A model generated the notes under the pieces. That model saw only the letters and a list, made by a program, of their open reading frames with translations, made no database searches and was not told the origin of the DNA. Of a DNA stretch of 64,000 nucleotides, positions 26,017 to 34,400 are shown piece after piece. Each line of letters begins with the position of its first letter. Positions within the stretch are counted from its first letter, which is position 1. A program made the position numbers and the translations under genes. The stretch is from Bradyrhizobium zhengyangense (lineage in GTDB: Bacteria > Pseudomonadota > Alphaproteobacteria > Rhizobiales > Xanthobacteraceae): NCBI RefSeq assembly GCF_022012435.1, contig NZ_JAKLUA010000015.1, forward strand, positions 117,043-181,042. Reading direction: 5' to 3'.

Positions 26017-26682
26017 ATGAGCGATTCAGACGTCATCAAGCCGGCCAACTTCAACAAAGGTAAGAGCAACTCCTCCATCGGTCTGAAGGAACAGATCGGC
26101 GATGCAGGGGCCGAGATAAAGCAGCGCGCCGGAGAAGCCCTGCAGGCATCGGCGGACATGGCACGGGACAAGTTCAGCGAAGCCACCGATGCAGCCAAGA
26201 ACGTCGCCAGCGGCACCGTCGACCAGATCCAAGAACGGGCACGAGAACAGCAGCAGACCAGCGCCGATTTCATCCAGCGCTTGGCCGGAAACTTCCGCCA
26301 GGCCGCCGGCGCATTCCAAACTGACGTGCCATTTGCCGCACGCGGTATCAACTCAGCCGCCGATTATGTGGAAGACGCGGCCGCAAAGGTTCGCGACGGC
26401 AGCTTTCGCGACCTCGTCGACGGTGCGACCGATTTTGCGAAGCGACAACCCGCGGCTTTTCTTGGCCTGTCTGTCTTGGCTGGGTTCGCCGCTGTACGGT
26501 TTCTGAAGGCTTCGGGAGGCAGCTCGACCGCGCAGCGGACGGGCTCGGCGACAGGCGCGGAAGCTGGCTCATCCGGCGGCCGAGCCGCTTATGCGAGCAA
26601 GGACTTCGGTGGCCAGACCTCTACGGGATCACCGACCGGACAGCAGCAGAAGCCACCTTCGCAGGACGGCAGCGCATCATGA
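26017..26682 (+). CDS. Ala-rich helical stress protein with one membrane segment
   Basis: 221 residues from MSDSDVIKPANFNKGKSNSS. Residues 25-130 form repeated amphipathic helices of apolipoprotein or LEA-like character (IKQRAGEALQASADMARDKF). One hydrophobic segment (AAFLGLSVLAGFAAVRFL) and a Gly/Ser/Gln-rich tail follow. Similar proteins are called nutrient-deprivation-induced in rhizobia. It starts 10 bp after the DUF3618 gene and overlaps the next start by 4 bp. Confidence 0.75.
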   Translation: MSDSDVIKPANFNKGKSNSSIGLKEQIGDAGAEIKQRAGEALQASADMARDKFSEATDAAKNVASGTVDQIQERAREQQQTSADFIQRLAGNFRQAAGAFQTDVPFAARGINSAADYVEDAAAKVRDGSFRDLVDGATDFAKRQPAAFLGLSVLAGFAAVRFLKASGGSSTAQRTGSATGAEAGSSGGRAAYASKDFGGQTSTGSPTGQQQKPPSQDGSAS

Positions 26683-27095
26683 GCATCGAGCACGACATCG
26701 AAACGGGGAAAAGCGATCTTAGCAACATTTCGGGCCTTGTCGGAGATGCGCTGGTTCAGGTCACCAAGCTTTTCCAGAATGAGGTCGACCTGGCGAAGGC
26801 CGAACTTGGCGAAAAGGTGCAAAGGCTCGGCAAAGCATTTGGACTTTTGGCCGGGGGCGCCGTCCTTGTCATCCCGGCCATCGTCATGGCGTTGTTCGCC
26901 CTGGCATCCGCGTTGATCAACGGGGGGTGGTCGCCAACATTAGCCTACCTGACTTCCGCGATTGTCGCCGCTGCCATATCGGGCGCTTTGTTTGCCATGG
27001 GCATCAAGCGGCTGGATGCGCGCAGCCTGGCTCCGCGGGAGACCATAAGGCAGCTTGAAAAGGACAAAGACACCGTGAAGGGAATGATGCGATGA
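26679..27095 (+). CDS. Holin-like (phage holin superfamily 3-6) membrane protein
   Basis: 138 residues. LVQVTKLFQNEVDLAKAELG forms an amphipathic helix; two membrane helices follow (FGLLAGGAVLVIPAIVMALF and LAYLTSAIVAAAISGALFAM). This is the layout of the Actinobacterial holin-X family (PF07332), found widely in non-phage stress operons. It overlaps both neighbours by four bases (ATGA), which shows tight translational coupling. Despite the family name there are no phage genes nearby. Confidence 0.82.
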   Translation: MSIEHDIETGKSDLSNISGLVGDALVQVTKLFQNEVDLAKAELGEKVQRLGKAFGLLAGGAVLVIPAIVMALFALASALINGGWSPTLAYLTSAIVAAAISGALFAMGIKRLDARSLAPRETIRQLEKDKDTVKGMMR

Positions 27096-27823
27096 GCGGC
27101 CCGCAAACCGGCTTTTTTGATAGTTTCCTTGCTGCAGCCCGAGAGAACCCGCTTTCCGCCGCGCTGATCGGCGGCGGAGCACTTTGGCTGATGCTCGGGG
27201 ACGCGAAGTTGAAGGGGGCTGCGCGATCCGCGGCCACCGTCGCATCAGACGTCGTCGGCGCCGGTGCGACCAATCTGCGGGCTGCAGCCTCGGGCTTGCA
27301 GCGGACCGCAGCGCCTCCGACCGCCCCGGACATGGATCATGAAGGGAGCGGTTCGCGCGGGACGGTAGATACAGCCGCCGATACTGCGGTCGGCTCGATG
27401 TCTGATGCAACGGACAGCGTCCGCGACCGCTTCGACGAAGGCGTGGCTTACGCTCGCGAACAGTTCGCCCAGATGGGAAGTCCTCTACCGACAGCAGACA
27501 CCTTGGCGAAAGCTCAGTCTTCAATCGGCGACGTCATGGAGAAACAGCCCCTGGTAATCGGCGCCGTTGGCTTGGCGATAGGCGCAGCACTTGCGAGCGC
27601 ATTTCGAACGTCTCAGATAGAAGACAACTACATCGGCGAGGTCAGCGACGAAGTGAAGGATGATCTGAGCAGGCGCGGATCCGCCGTGTCTCAGGCGCTG
27701 CGCGAAGCTGCCGATACGCTCGTGGCCGAAGCGAGCGACATGGGAGCCGAGGCAGTCGATCGGATGAGGCAAGCGGGGACTGATGCCACCCAGGCCGCGA
27801 AGGAAAAGACCAAACAGTTGTGA
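27092..27823 (+). CDS. Ala-rich membrane/stress protein
   Basis: 243 residues. The N-terminal hydrophobic stretch NPLSAALIGGGALWLMLGDA, the repeated NPLSAAL/QPLVIGAVGLAIGAALAS motif (two membrane segments) and long Ala-rich helices between and after resemble the DUF3618 family partner proteins. Last gene of the four-gene operon; the ATGA overlap with the holin-like gene supports co-translation. Probably an inner-membrane stress protein; role unknown. Confidence 0.75.
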   Translation: MSGPQTGFFDSFLAAARENPLSAALIGGGALWLMLGDAKLKGAARSAATVASDVVGAGATNLRAAASGLQRTAAPPTAPDMDHEGSGSRGTVDTAADTAVGSMSDATDSVRDRFDEGVAYAREQFAQMGSPLPTADTLAKAQSSIGDVMEKQPLVIGAVGLAIGAALASAFRTSQIEDNYIGEVSDEVKDDLSRRGSAVSQALREAADTLVAEASDMGAEAVDRMRQAGTDATQAAKEKTKQL

Positions 27824-27893
27824 GAGTTGCCGGCCCATGCTTCCGACCTCTCGCGCAACCACGATCCCCCGTTTGGAAAATTAGGAGCCTAAC

Positions 27894-27995
27894 ATTAGCC
27901 GCGGAATGCCATCCATGACTGCCCTTTTGGGACATGCTCACAATCGCGGGTTACCAAAATCGCGCAAGTTAGCGGACATGTTTCGCAACGCTACC
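27894..27995 (+). pseudogene. YidB-family gene fragment, start codon lost
   Basis: The sequence copies the start of the intact YidB-type gene at 33916: SRGMPSMTALLG, then after small indels IAGYQNR and KLADMFRNATSG. The first codon is ATT (27894) instead of ATG although an AGGAG lies ahead. Homology ends at about 27995, where the decayed response regulator on the other strand begins. Confidence 0.75.
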
Positions 27996-28278
27996 TCCGG
28001 TGGGAAAGGCTTGCGCAGGAACACGTTGCCGCCGGACGAGGCGCGACCGGCGAAAAGCCGATGGCGTAGATAACCCGCAATCCCGGATCCTGCTTGAGCG
28101 TTCGGCGATCTGCCATCCATCGACGCTTCCCAGCAGTTGCACGTCGGTGATGAGAACATCGGCGGCGCTTCGCCCGCACGATGCCAGTGCCTCTCCGCCG
28201 GTCGAGGCGTGGATGACGTCGAGCCTCCACCACGAGCTCCCGGATCAGCGAGTCATACTCGACGAAGAGTATGCGCAC
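27995..28278 (-). pseudogene. CheY-like response regulator, frameshifted
   Basis: From GTG at 28278 (GGAG upstream) the frame reads VRILFVEYDSLIRELVVE. Later blocks in other frames supply the phospho-acceptor region (ADVLITDVQL), DGWQIAERLKQDPGLRVIYA and GNVFLRKPFPPEV with the conserved Lys. At least three lesions. An intact gene of the same type stands at 58839-59255. Confidence 0.7.
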
Positions 28279-28452
28279 CAGCCGCTCCTTTCGGTCTGAA
28301 ATTCTGCAACGTCTTTCGAACGGTCCCGCCTGAGCGTCGTTCCCTCGAGCTGCCAAGAGTGGAAGACCAGACGACTCACATCGGATTCATAGGAGGGGTA
28401 CCTGCCATTCTTCCTCGCCCGGAGGTCCGCGTGAAACTAGGTCGCTGAAATC

Positions 28453-29400
28453 CTATGAGCGAAGCCGCTCTTGTTCGCGCACGACGTCTTTCGCCTGTTT
28501 GTCGGATCTGAGGCCTAGGTAGACGGGCTGGCGCAGTTCACCCTTGGTGGTCCACTCTGCGAACTTTACCTCGGCTACCAAGAAAGGTCTCACCCAGGTC
28601 GTGACTGTCTCATCCTTCACTTTCGCAGGAAAAGGCGACTTCGCCACTTGCAGCCGGGTTAGCCTGGAGTGAAGCTCCGCCAACGTTTGGTGACTGAAGC
28701 CCGTTCCCACATGCCCGATGTACCGCCAGGACTCCTTCTCCCTGACAGCAAGAACTAAGGCACCGAAGAAAGGCCTGGTGCGCCTTGGCGCCGTGAAGCC
28801 GACGATGACGACCTCCTGGCGCTTCGCGGTCTTGATCTTGAGCCAGTCCGGAGTCCGGCTTCCGGACGCGTATGCACCGTCGATGCGCTTCGCCATGATG
28901 CCTTCGAGCCCATCGCGCTCGGCCTCAGCGAAGAACTTCCTGCCCTTCCCCTTGCGGTGGCGGCTAAAACCGATCAGCCCGTGGCGCGGCAGAATGGTTT
29001 TGAGCCGCTCCTTGCGTTCGAGGAGAGGCCGCTTCCGCAGATCTTCTCCATTCGCGAACATGAGATCGAAGGCGAAATACAGCAGCTTCGCTTCATGGCG
29101 GAGGGCATTCTGAAGCAACTGGAAATGAGATACTCCGTCTTTTCCGATCGCGACCAACTCGCCATCGATCACGGCGTCGCCCTTCACCATCTCGAGCGCT
29201 GCGGCCACCTCGGTATAGCTGCGGCTGATCAGCTTGCCGTTGCGGCTGTAGAGAGCGGCCCTGCCGTCCCTGATTTCGGCAATCATACGGAAGCCGTCGT
29301 ATTTGTCTTCGAAGACCCAGGCGGGATCGTCGAACGGATCATCTGTCAAGGTCGCGAGCATCGGCTGCAGGCGTTTCGGCAAACTCGACGTGCGGCCCAT
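28453..29400 (-). CDS. ATP-dependent DNA ligase, LigD-type stand-alone
   Basis: 315 residues. The adenylation motif I is in VFEDKYDGFRMIAEIR (catalytic Lys). Further motifs are YSRNGKLISR (III-like), VIDGELVAI, FAFDLMF and the AKRIDGAYASGSRTPDWLKI region (motifs IV-V). The OB-fold domain follows, with FVAEVKFAEWT as motif VI neighbourhood. Length matches the ligase domain of LigD alone, with no polymerase or nuclease domain. It should seal nicks or ends in nonhomologous end joining together with Ku (42335). Confidence 0.93.
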   Translation of the reverse strand: MGRTSSLPKRLQPMLATLTDDPFDDPAWVFEDKYDGFRMIAEIRDGRAALYSRNGKLISRSYTEVAAALEMVKGDAVIDGELVAIGKDGVSHFQLLQNALRHEAKLLYFAFDLMFANGEDLRKRPLLERKERLKTILPRHGLIGFSRHRKGKGRKFFAEAERDGLEGIMAKRIDGAYASGSRTPDWLKIKTAKRQEVVIVGFTAPRRTRPFFGALVLAVREKESWRYIGHVGTGFSHQTLAELHSRLTRLQVAKSPFPAKVKDETVTTWVRPFLVAEVKFAEWTTKGELRQPVYLGLRSDKQAKDVVREQERLRS

Positions 29401-29533
29401 TCAGTTCTCCAAAACGTCCACCGGACGAACGCTCCGAGAGCATTGTCGGAGTGTACTTCGATGAGCGGACTTTCGTTGGCTCGGGACCGCTTCGCAGATG
29501 AGCCAGTGGCGGACGCCACGCCGGGTCTTACAT

Positions 29534-29722
29534 TCACCCTTTTTGTTTTTCTTTTGCGCTTCTTCCATCGGAGCTTTTAGATCGTTCTTCAAAGCGGTCA
29601 GCGCCCTTAGCTAGATCGTGTCCCGACTTGGTCTCGTTTTTCGCTTCTTCCTTAGCAGTCGCCTCGCGCAAGCCTTCAGCGGCCTGTTCCCCCGCTTTTG
29701 ATGATTTTCGTCCGTGATCCAT
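29534..29722 (-). CDS. Small Lys/Glu-rich protein (62 aa)
   Basis: From MDHGRKSSKAGEQAAEGLRE (a Met three residues earlier is also possible), then ATAKEEAKNETKSGHDLAKG. Highly charged, no hydrophobic core, probably disordered, like other stress-induced hydrophilic proteins. Monocistronic, reading away from the ligase gene's promoter side. Function unknown. Confidence 0.5.
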   Translation of the reverse strand: MDHGRKSSKAGEQAAEGLREATAKEEAKNETKSGHDLAKGADRFEERSKSSDGRSAKEKQKG

Positions 29723-29914
29723 GTGAAGCACCTTTCCTGATCAACTACACGCTTCTCCAGGAAAACTCCGTGTCATCCCAGCTAAGTCGTAACAAACTTC
29801 AATTAGATCGCTTGGACAATTGTTCCAGTTCGGGCGAAGCTAGTGCGTCTACTGTGATGGGTTTCAGATTGCCGCAGGTCGGCCGCAAGGCACTGAGCGA
29901 GGCGCCCTTCGATG

Positions 29915-30165
29915 TGGCGTCATCCGCTCGAGGTCCAGACCGGCAGTGGTGAGGTTCTCGCCGAGGTCGCCCGCAGGGACCTCGAAGCCGGCATCAAGAA
30001 GGGACGCCAAGAGCTAGGATGGGATCAGATGGAACTGCCGGAACTTGGGCAGGCGGCGACGGACAAGGAGCGGTGCCGAACGAACGCGCCGGCGTGGGCG
30101 TCGCCTTCGACGCCGTGGCCTTCCACCAGGACTATGCGGTCAAGGGTCGCTTTGCTGAAGTGGTG
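29915..30165 (-). pseudogene. MOSC-domain protein, N-terminal remnant
   Basis: HHFSKATLDRIVLVEGHGVE with GDAHAGAFVRHRS matches the start of MOSC proteins (FSK....I.L..G.GVEGDAHAG..V.HRS). After a frameshift come RQFHLIPS, a TAG replacing the usual Glu, LLASLLDAGFEVPAGDLGEN and LTTAGLDLE. The C-terminal half is missing here but two C-terminal fragments of the same type exist at 19700-19885 and 24411-24584. Confidence 0.7.
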
Positions 30166-30398
30166 CCTACGATGTTGTCCGAGCGCAATGTGCCCCGCTG
30201 GTCCGACCGGAGCGAATGCGCCTGCCGCGGCTGCGCCCTTCAGCGCTCCATATCGTGCCTGATCCGTCATTGTTGCTCCTTGGCTTCGCGCTGGAAACGG
30301 GCCGGCGGCGGGACCGTTCTTAGAGTCGGGCAGGTGGCGCGCCTACGTGGTTTTGGACGCCTTTGCCGCAGTGATGCATGGGTTGACCGGTCGGTTGG

Positions 30399-30638
30399 TC
30401 AGCTTTGAGCGTGCTGCCAGTGTGAGGTGATGTCGGCGCCTGTCTTATTGAGATGCACGTGCTGATCGACGTGATCGACCCATGAGAGCGGAATGAAGTG
30501 ATGATGCTGACCGTCCGGCGAACTCTGCTTCGTCAGCTTGATCTTATCGGTTCCGTCCAGATGATCGACTTTTCCGACCATCTTTCTATCCGACGAAATC
30601 ACGTCCATGTGTTCCTTGATCTTAGAAATGTCTGTCAT
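30399..30638 (-). CDS. DUF2171 protein (79 aa)
   Basis: MTDISKIKEHMDVISSDRKM, VGKVDHLDGTDKIKLTKQ and HHHFIPLSWVDHVDQHVHLN match DUF2171 (KEHM.V..SDG..VG.VD...G..IKLT......HH.IPL.WV...D..V.L). The domain resembles PRC-barrel modules and is found in stress-induced proteins of rhizobia and Deinococcus-like bacteria. It stands alone between a MOSC remnant and polX. Confidence 0.88.
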   Translation of the reverse strand: MTDISKIKEHMDVISSDRKMVGKVDHLDGTDKIKLTKQSSPDGQHHHFIPLSWVDHVDQHVHLNKTGADITSHWQHAQS

Positions 30639-30716
30639 CGGTATCTCTCAGTCAGCAATAATAATCGGTCGGTCCGGGAAACTTTTGATTGCTTCCCAAC
30701 GCTCAGCATACGCCGA

Positions 30717-32396
30717 TCAGGCCGCCCGCGAGAGCGAGCGCCGCTTCTGGCGTAGGTAGCGCGTGATCTCTGAAAGCGACATCGCGTTCAGGACCCGCTC
30801 GGCGGGGACACCACCCTTGCGGGCCATCAGGACGCCCCAGTGCATGTGGTCGAGCTCGGGAATCGAGTGCGCGTCCGGATTGATGCTCAGCATGCAGCCG
30901 AAGTCGAGGGCCGCCTGGTGCCAGCGCCAGTCCAGGTCGAGCCGCCATGGATGGGCATTGATTTCGACGACGACATCGTGCTTCGCGCAAGCACGCAGCA
31001 CCTTCTCGACGTCGATTTCGTAGCCCGGCCGCCGCTGGAGCTGTCGCCCGGTCATGTGGCCGATGATGGTCGTGTGGGGATCGGAAATAGCCCCAAGCAG
31101 GCGCTGCGTCTGCGCTTTGCGATCCAACTTGAAGCGACCGTGGATGCTGGCCACCACGAAGTCGAAGCGCTCCAGCACGTCGTCGTCATAGTCGAGCGAG
31201 CCGTCGGCCAGAATGTCGGACTCGATGCCTTTCAGAATCCGGAAATCCTTGCCGAAGCGCTTGTTCAGCCGGTCGGCTTCCCGATGCTGCTGCGCGATCT
31301 CCTCGACGGAGAGACCGCCCGCATAGTGGGCAGACTTGGAATGGTCGGCGACGCCGAAATACTCGAAGCCTCGCTGGCGCGTCGCCTTCGCCATGGTCTC
31401 CAGGGTCTCGGTGCCGTCGGAGGCATCGGTGTGGCAGTGAAGGATGCCGCGCAGGTCCTGATCGGTGACGAGCATTGGAAGCTTGCCTTTCAGAGCCGTC
31501 TCGATCTCGCCGCGCCCTTCCCGGAGCTCAGGGTCGATGAAGGGCAGACCGAGGGCGCGGTAGATCTCCGCCTCCTCGCTGGCGATTAGGGTGCGCCCCT
31601 TGTGCAAGCCGTCGGGCTCCAATCGCATCCTCTTTTCCGCAGCCAAAGCTTGGAGTTGTTCGATATGAGTGGCGGAGCCTGTCGCGAAGAGGAGAGCAGC
31701 GCCGAAGTGCTTGCGGTCAGATACTCGGATTTGCAGCCCGTCGGCCGGTGGCGTCGATGTCTTGTCCGGCTTGGCCGCCTCCGCAACGATTACGAGGTCG
31801 CCGACGAGTTCGCAGCCTCGACGGAAATCACCGGCGAACGTCGCGCGCTTGAGTTCGGGCCGGGCATTCCGGATGGAATCACGCGCGTGCTCGAGCAAGG
31901 CGGCGGCACGGTGCAAGTGAAGGCGACCTTCTCCACTTTTGGCGATCGCTAGGTTCTGCAGGATCTTGGTCTGCAGCGCGGCGCCGAGTCCTTTTGCCTT
32001 CTTGATGCGGTCGTCCTTGGCAGCGGCTTCCAATTCCGCGAGCGAAGCGATGCCGAGATCCTTGTAGAGGCGCAGCACCTTCTCCGAACGAAGGCCGGGC
32101 ACAGCGAGCATCTCGAGCACGCCCTCGGGAATCTCCTTCCGCAGCTTTTCGAGGCTGGGATGACTGCCCGTTATGTGAAGCTTGGTGATGATGTCGGTTA
32201 TCGCGTCGCCGACCCCCGGGATCTCCGTAAGCCGGTCTTCGGCGATGAGCACGTCCAGAGGGACGGCAAGAGCCGCCAGGCTGTCGGCGGCCCGAGAGTA
32301 GGCTTTCGCCCGGTAGGGATTGCCGCCTCGCAAGGCGGTGCGCTGCGCGTACTCTCGCAGGAGACTTGCCACATCGCGCGCGTCGAGCGAAGGCAT
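30717..32396 (-). CDS. polX: Family X DNA polymerase with PHP nuclease domain (PolX)
   Basis: 559 residues, typical for bacterial PolX. The N-terminal helix-hairpin-helix and polymerase-beta region includes IPGVGDAITDIITKLHITGS and LAVPGLRSEKVLRLYKDLGI. The nucleotidyltransferase part is weak: the usual GSxRRG is present only as GDFRRGCELVGDLVIVAEAA. The PHP domain has LRGILHCHTDASDGTETLE, FGVADHSKSAHYAG, GIESDIL and DLDWRWHQAALDFG, giving 3'-5' exonuclease or phosphoesterase activity. It acts in gap filling and end processing; partner genes ku and ligases are nearby. A 92-aa gene ends exactly at its start. Confidence 0.93.
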   Translation of the reverse strand: MPSLDARDVASLLREYAQRTALRGGNPYRAKAYSRAADSLAALAVPLDVLIAEDRLTEIPGVGDAITDIITKLHITGSHPSLEKLRKEIPEGVLEMLAVPGLRSEKVLRLYKDLGIASLAELEAAAKDDRIKKAKGLGAALQTKILQNLAIAKSGEGRLHLHRAAALLEHARDSIRNARPELKRATFAGDFRRGCELVGDLVIVAEAAKPDKTSTPPADGLQIRVSDRKHFGAALLFATGSATHIEQLQALAAEKRMRLEPDGLHKGRTLIASEEAEIYRALGLPFIDPELREGRGEIETALKGKLPMLVTDQDLRGILHCHTDASDGTETLETMAKATRQRGFEYFGVADHSKSAHYAGGLSVEEIAQQHREADRLNKRFGKDFRILKGIESDILADGSLDYDDDVLERFDFVVASIHGRFKLDRKAQTQRLLGAISDPHTTIIGHMTGRQLQRRPGYEIDVEKVLRACAKHDVVVEINAHPWRLDLDWRWHQAALDFGCMLSINPDAHSIPELDHMHWGVLMARKGGVPAERVLNAMSLSEITRYLRQKRRSLSRAA

Positions 32397-32675
32397 TCAG
32401 CCAGCCTCCCGGTCCGAGCTTCGCGGCGCCGCCGGAGTAAGGCGACCCCCGGGGCGGTCGCTTGACCGACGATCGAGAGAGCTCTCCAGCTTCCGGGCCG
32501 CGCGAAAATCCTCGAGGTGCTGCGTGTTCGGGCCGTAAGCCGCCTCCTTCTTGAGAAGGTTATAGATCCGGCCGACCACAAGCTGCAGGTGCTTCATCCG
32601 GCCCTTCGGCATCGCTCGCGCCTTGCAAAGAGCCCGGACTGCGTAGGCGCGGAAATAGTCGAAAGCGTCTGACAT
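32397..32675 (-). CDS. Small protein co-transcribed with polX (92 aa)
   Basis: MSDAFDYFRAYAVRALCKAR with AMPKGRMKHLQLVVGRIYNL and LEDFRAARKLESSLDRRSSD. Helical and basic. Its stop abuts the polX start codon (no gap), so the genes are coupled. No known domain. A near-consensus EcfG promoter lies just upstream. A role in DNA repair is suggested only by context. Confidence 0.75.
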   Translation of the reverse strand: MSDAFDYFRAYAVRALCKARAMPKGRMKHLQLVVGRIYNLLKKEAAYGPNTQHLEDFRAARKLESSLDRRSSDRPGGRLTPAAPRSSDREAG

Positions 32676-32685
32676 GATGTCAGTA

Positions 32686-32710
32686 AACGCCGGCTACCCC
32701 TCATGGTTCG
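32686..32710 (-). promoter_or_regulatory. Near-consensus EcfG promoter for the polX operon
   Basis: Minus strand CGAAC (32710-32706), 16 bases, CGTT (32689-32686). One mismatch in the -35. The -10 is 11 bases from the ATG at 32675, which is close, giving a short leader. Confidence 0.4.
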
Positions 32711-32811
32711 ATCAGCAGCCATGGGTCTCATTCTCCGGCGCCGGCGCCGCGGCGGGCTCGCGGCGTCGGCGTCACGGCCTGAGTGCTGCGTCAATCCGAC
32801 CGGGAAAACTT

Positions 32812-32836
32812 GGAACCTCTGGGCGCAGCACATGTT
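32812..32836 (+). promoter_or_regulatory. EcfG-type promoter for the 33-34.6 kb stress gene row
   Basis: GGAAC (32812-32816), 16 bases, TGTT (32833-32836). The -35 and spacing are exact. The ATG at 32863 is 27 bp downstream. Confidence 0.65.
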
Positions 32837-32862
32837 GTGCCCGGCCAATACTGGAGGACGAC

Positions 32863-33183
32863 ATGAACAAGAAAGTTCTTCTGCTGCTGACGGTCGCTTC
32901 GCTTCTGACGGGTCCGTCGTTCGCGCAAAATCCGCCGGCGACCGACCGCCCGAACAACAACGCGGTCAACAGTTCCGGCCAGAACAATTCCGACAAACCG
33001 GTTTCGGGGGCCAACAGCTTCACCGAGGGCCAAGCCAAATCGAAGATCGAGCAGGCCGGTTACACCGACGTCACGGGCCTGAAGAAGGACGACAACGGCG
33101 TGTGGCGCGGCAAGGCCAGCAAGGGCGGCACATCGACAAACGTCAGCCTGGATTTTCAGGGCAACGTCAACGCGGCCAAGTAA
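32863..33183 (+). CDS. Secreted PepSY-like small protein (106 aa)
   Basis: GGAGGAC ribosome-binding site; signal peptide MNKKVLLLLTVASLLTGPSF then AQ. An Asn-rich linker is followed by a folded part, FTEGQAKSKIEQAGYTDVTG and LKKDDNGVWRGKASKGGTST, which has the alpha-beta pattern of PepSY-like periplasmic modules (helix, then V..L..D..G.W.A.A...G). Role unknown. First gene after an EcfG-type promoter, followed by other stress genes on the same strand. Confidence 0.8.
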   Translation: MNKKVLLLLTVASLLTGPSFAQNPPATDRPNNNAVNSSGQNNSDKPVSGANSFTEGQAKSKIEQAGYTDVTGLKKDDNGVWRGKASKGGTSTNVSLDFQGNVNAAK

Positions 33184-33220
33184 CACTGAGCGCAGTAGCG
33201 AACGCAGACAAGGATTCAAA

Positions 33221-33841
33221 ATGACCGTTACGATTTCACGTCTCTACGACAACTATTCCGACGCACAGCGCGCGGTGACGAGCCTCGAAGCGGCAGGTCT
33301 GCCGCATTCGGAGGTGAGCATCGTCGCGAACAATTCGGACAACTGGTACAGCACAGACAAGAAAGTCGATCGCGACCGCGACGGTGTCGACGATCGTGCC
33401 GAAGGTGCTGCCACGGGGGCCGGCGTCGGCGCGGGTCTCGGCGGCGCAGCCGGTCTGCTCGCTGGCCTTGGACTGCTGGCCATTCCGGGCTTGGGTCCGG
33501 TGGTCGCGGCCGGATGGCTCGCCTCGACGGCGCTGGGCGCGGTCGCCGGCGGCGCCACGGGCGGAGTCGTCGGTGCGCTGACGCAAGCCGGCGTTTCCGA
33601 GGAAGAAGCACCTCTCTATGCCGAAGGCGTAAGGCGCGGCGGCACGATGGTTTCGGCCCGCGTTGCTGACGGCGACCGTGCGCGGTACGAAGCAATCCTC
33701 GACCAATCCGCCGTCAATCTGCGCGACCGCAGCGCGGCTTGGCAAAAGTCGGGGTGGAAGAGCTACGATCCCGCGGCGCAACCTTACGGCGCGGACGAGG
33801 TCCGCCGCGAGCGCCAACTCTACGGCACAGGCGTACGGTAA
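33221..33841 (+). CDS. General stress protein 17M-like membrane protein
   Basis: 206 residues. The N-terminal domain VTISRLYDNYSDAQRAVTSL and HSEVSIVANN resembles the YflT/GSP17M fold (VxxLYD....A..AV..L...GF....ISV). A large Gly/Ala-rich hydrophobic core (GAGVGAGLGGAAGLLAGLGL and GAVAGGATGGVVGALT) may insert in the membrane. A second half-domain includes YAEGVRRGGTMVSARVAD. A terminator hairpin follows directly. Typical stress-induced protein of alphaproteobacteria. Confidence 0.85.
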   Translation: MTVTISRLYDNYSDAQRAVTSLEAAGLPHSEVSIVANNSDNWYSTDKKVDRDRDGVDDRAEGAATGAGVGAGLGGAAGLLAGLGLLAIPGLGPVVAAGWLASTALGAVAGGATGGVVGALTQAGVSEEEAPLYAEGVRRGGTMVSARVADGDRARYEAILDQSAVNLRDRSAAWQKSGWKSYDPAAQPYGADEVRRERQLYGTGVR

Positions 33842-33851
33842 ATCGGTTGGC

Positions 33852-33882
33852 AGCCCGCCTCCAAAGCGGGCCGCCTTTTTTT
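33852..33882 (+). terminator. Rho-independent terminator
   Basis: Stem GCCCGC (33853-33858) / GCGGGC (33866-33871), extended by GGC/GCC across one mismatch, followed by a run of seven T (33876-33882). Confidence 0.85.
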
Positions 33883-33915
33883 GCACGCGACAACGATCGA
33901 ATACAGGAGCGGAAA

Positions 33916-34377
33916 ATGAGCCGCGGAATGCCATCGATGACCGCCCTCTTGGGCATGCTCGCTCTCGCCGGTTACCAGAATCGGGACAAGCTGGCGGAGA
34001 TGTTTCGCAACGCGACCACCGGGCAGCCGGCGGCAGGCAACAAGGATTCGCTAAGCGGCATGCTCGGCAACTTGGGCGGCCTCGTCGGCGGCGGTGGCGT
34101 GGGTTCGCTGCTCAACGGCGGGATCGGCGAACTTCTCGAGCACTTCAAACAGAACGGTCAGGGTGACGCCGCGCAGTCCTGGGTCGATCACGGGCCGAAC
34201 CGGGAGGTCACGCCGCCCGAACTTAAGCAGGCGATCGGTCCGGATGTCCTGCAGAAGCTGGAACAGCAGACTGGAATGTCGCAGCAGGAGATACTCGACC
34301 GCTTGTCCCGCGAGCTGCCGACTGCCGTGGACAAATACACGCCCGATGGACGCGTTCCTTCTCCGTCGGCTGGTTAA
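33916..34377 (+). CDS. YidB-family (DUF937) protein
   Basis: 153 residues from MSRGMPSMTALLGMLALAGY (AGGAGCGG upstream). GGLVGGGGVGSLLNGGIGEL in the middle, and the conserved C-terminal block WVDHGPNREVTPPELKQAIG with LEQQTGMSQQEILDRLSREL, is characteristic of YidB/DUF937. Proteins of this family are of unknown function, often stress-related, and have been linked to envelope or biofilm phenotypes. A broken copy of its 5' end lies at 27894. Confidence 0.9.
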   Translation: MSRGMPSMTALLGMLALAGYQNRDKLAEMFRNATTGQPAAGNKDSLSGMLGNLGGLVGGGGVGSLLNGGIGELLEHFKQNGQGDAAQSWVDHGPNREVTPPELKQAIGPDVLQKLEQQTGMSQQEILDRLSRELPTAVDKYTPDGRVPSPSAG

Positions 34378-34400
34378 CACAACGCGCACTCGGAGGGAAA

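Noticed and set aside
26679..27095. Prophage, because of the holin-like gene
   Set aside because: No other phage genes nearby; the gene is coupled to stress membrane proteins, a known non-phage context of this family.
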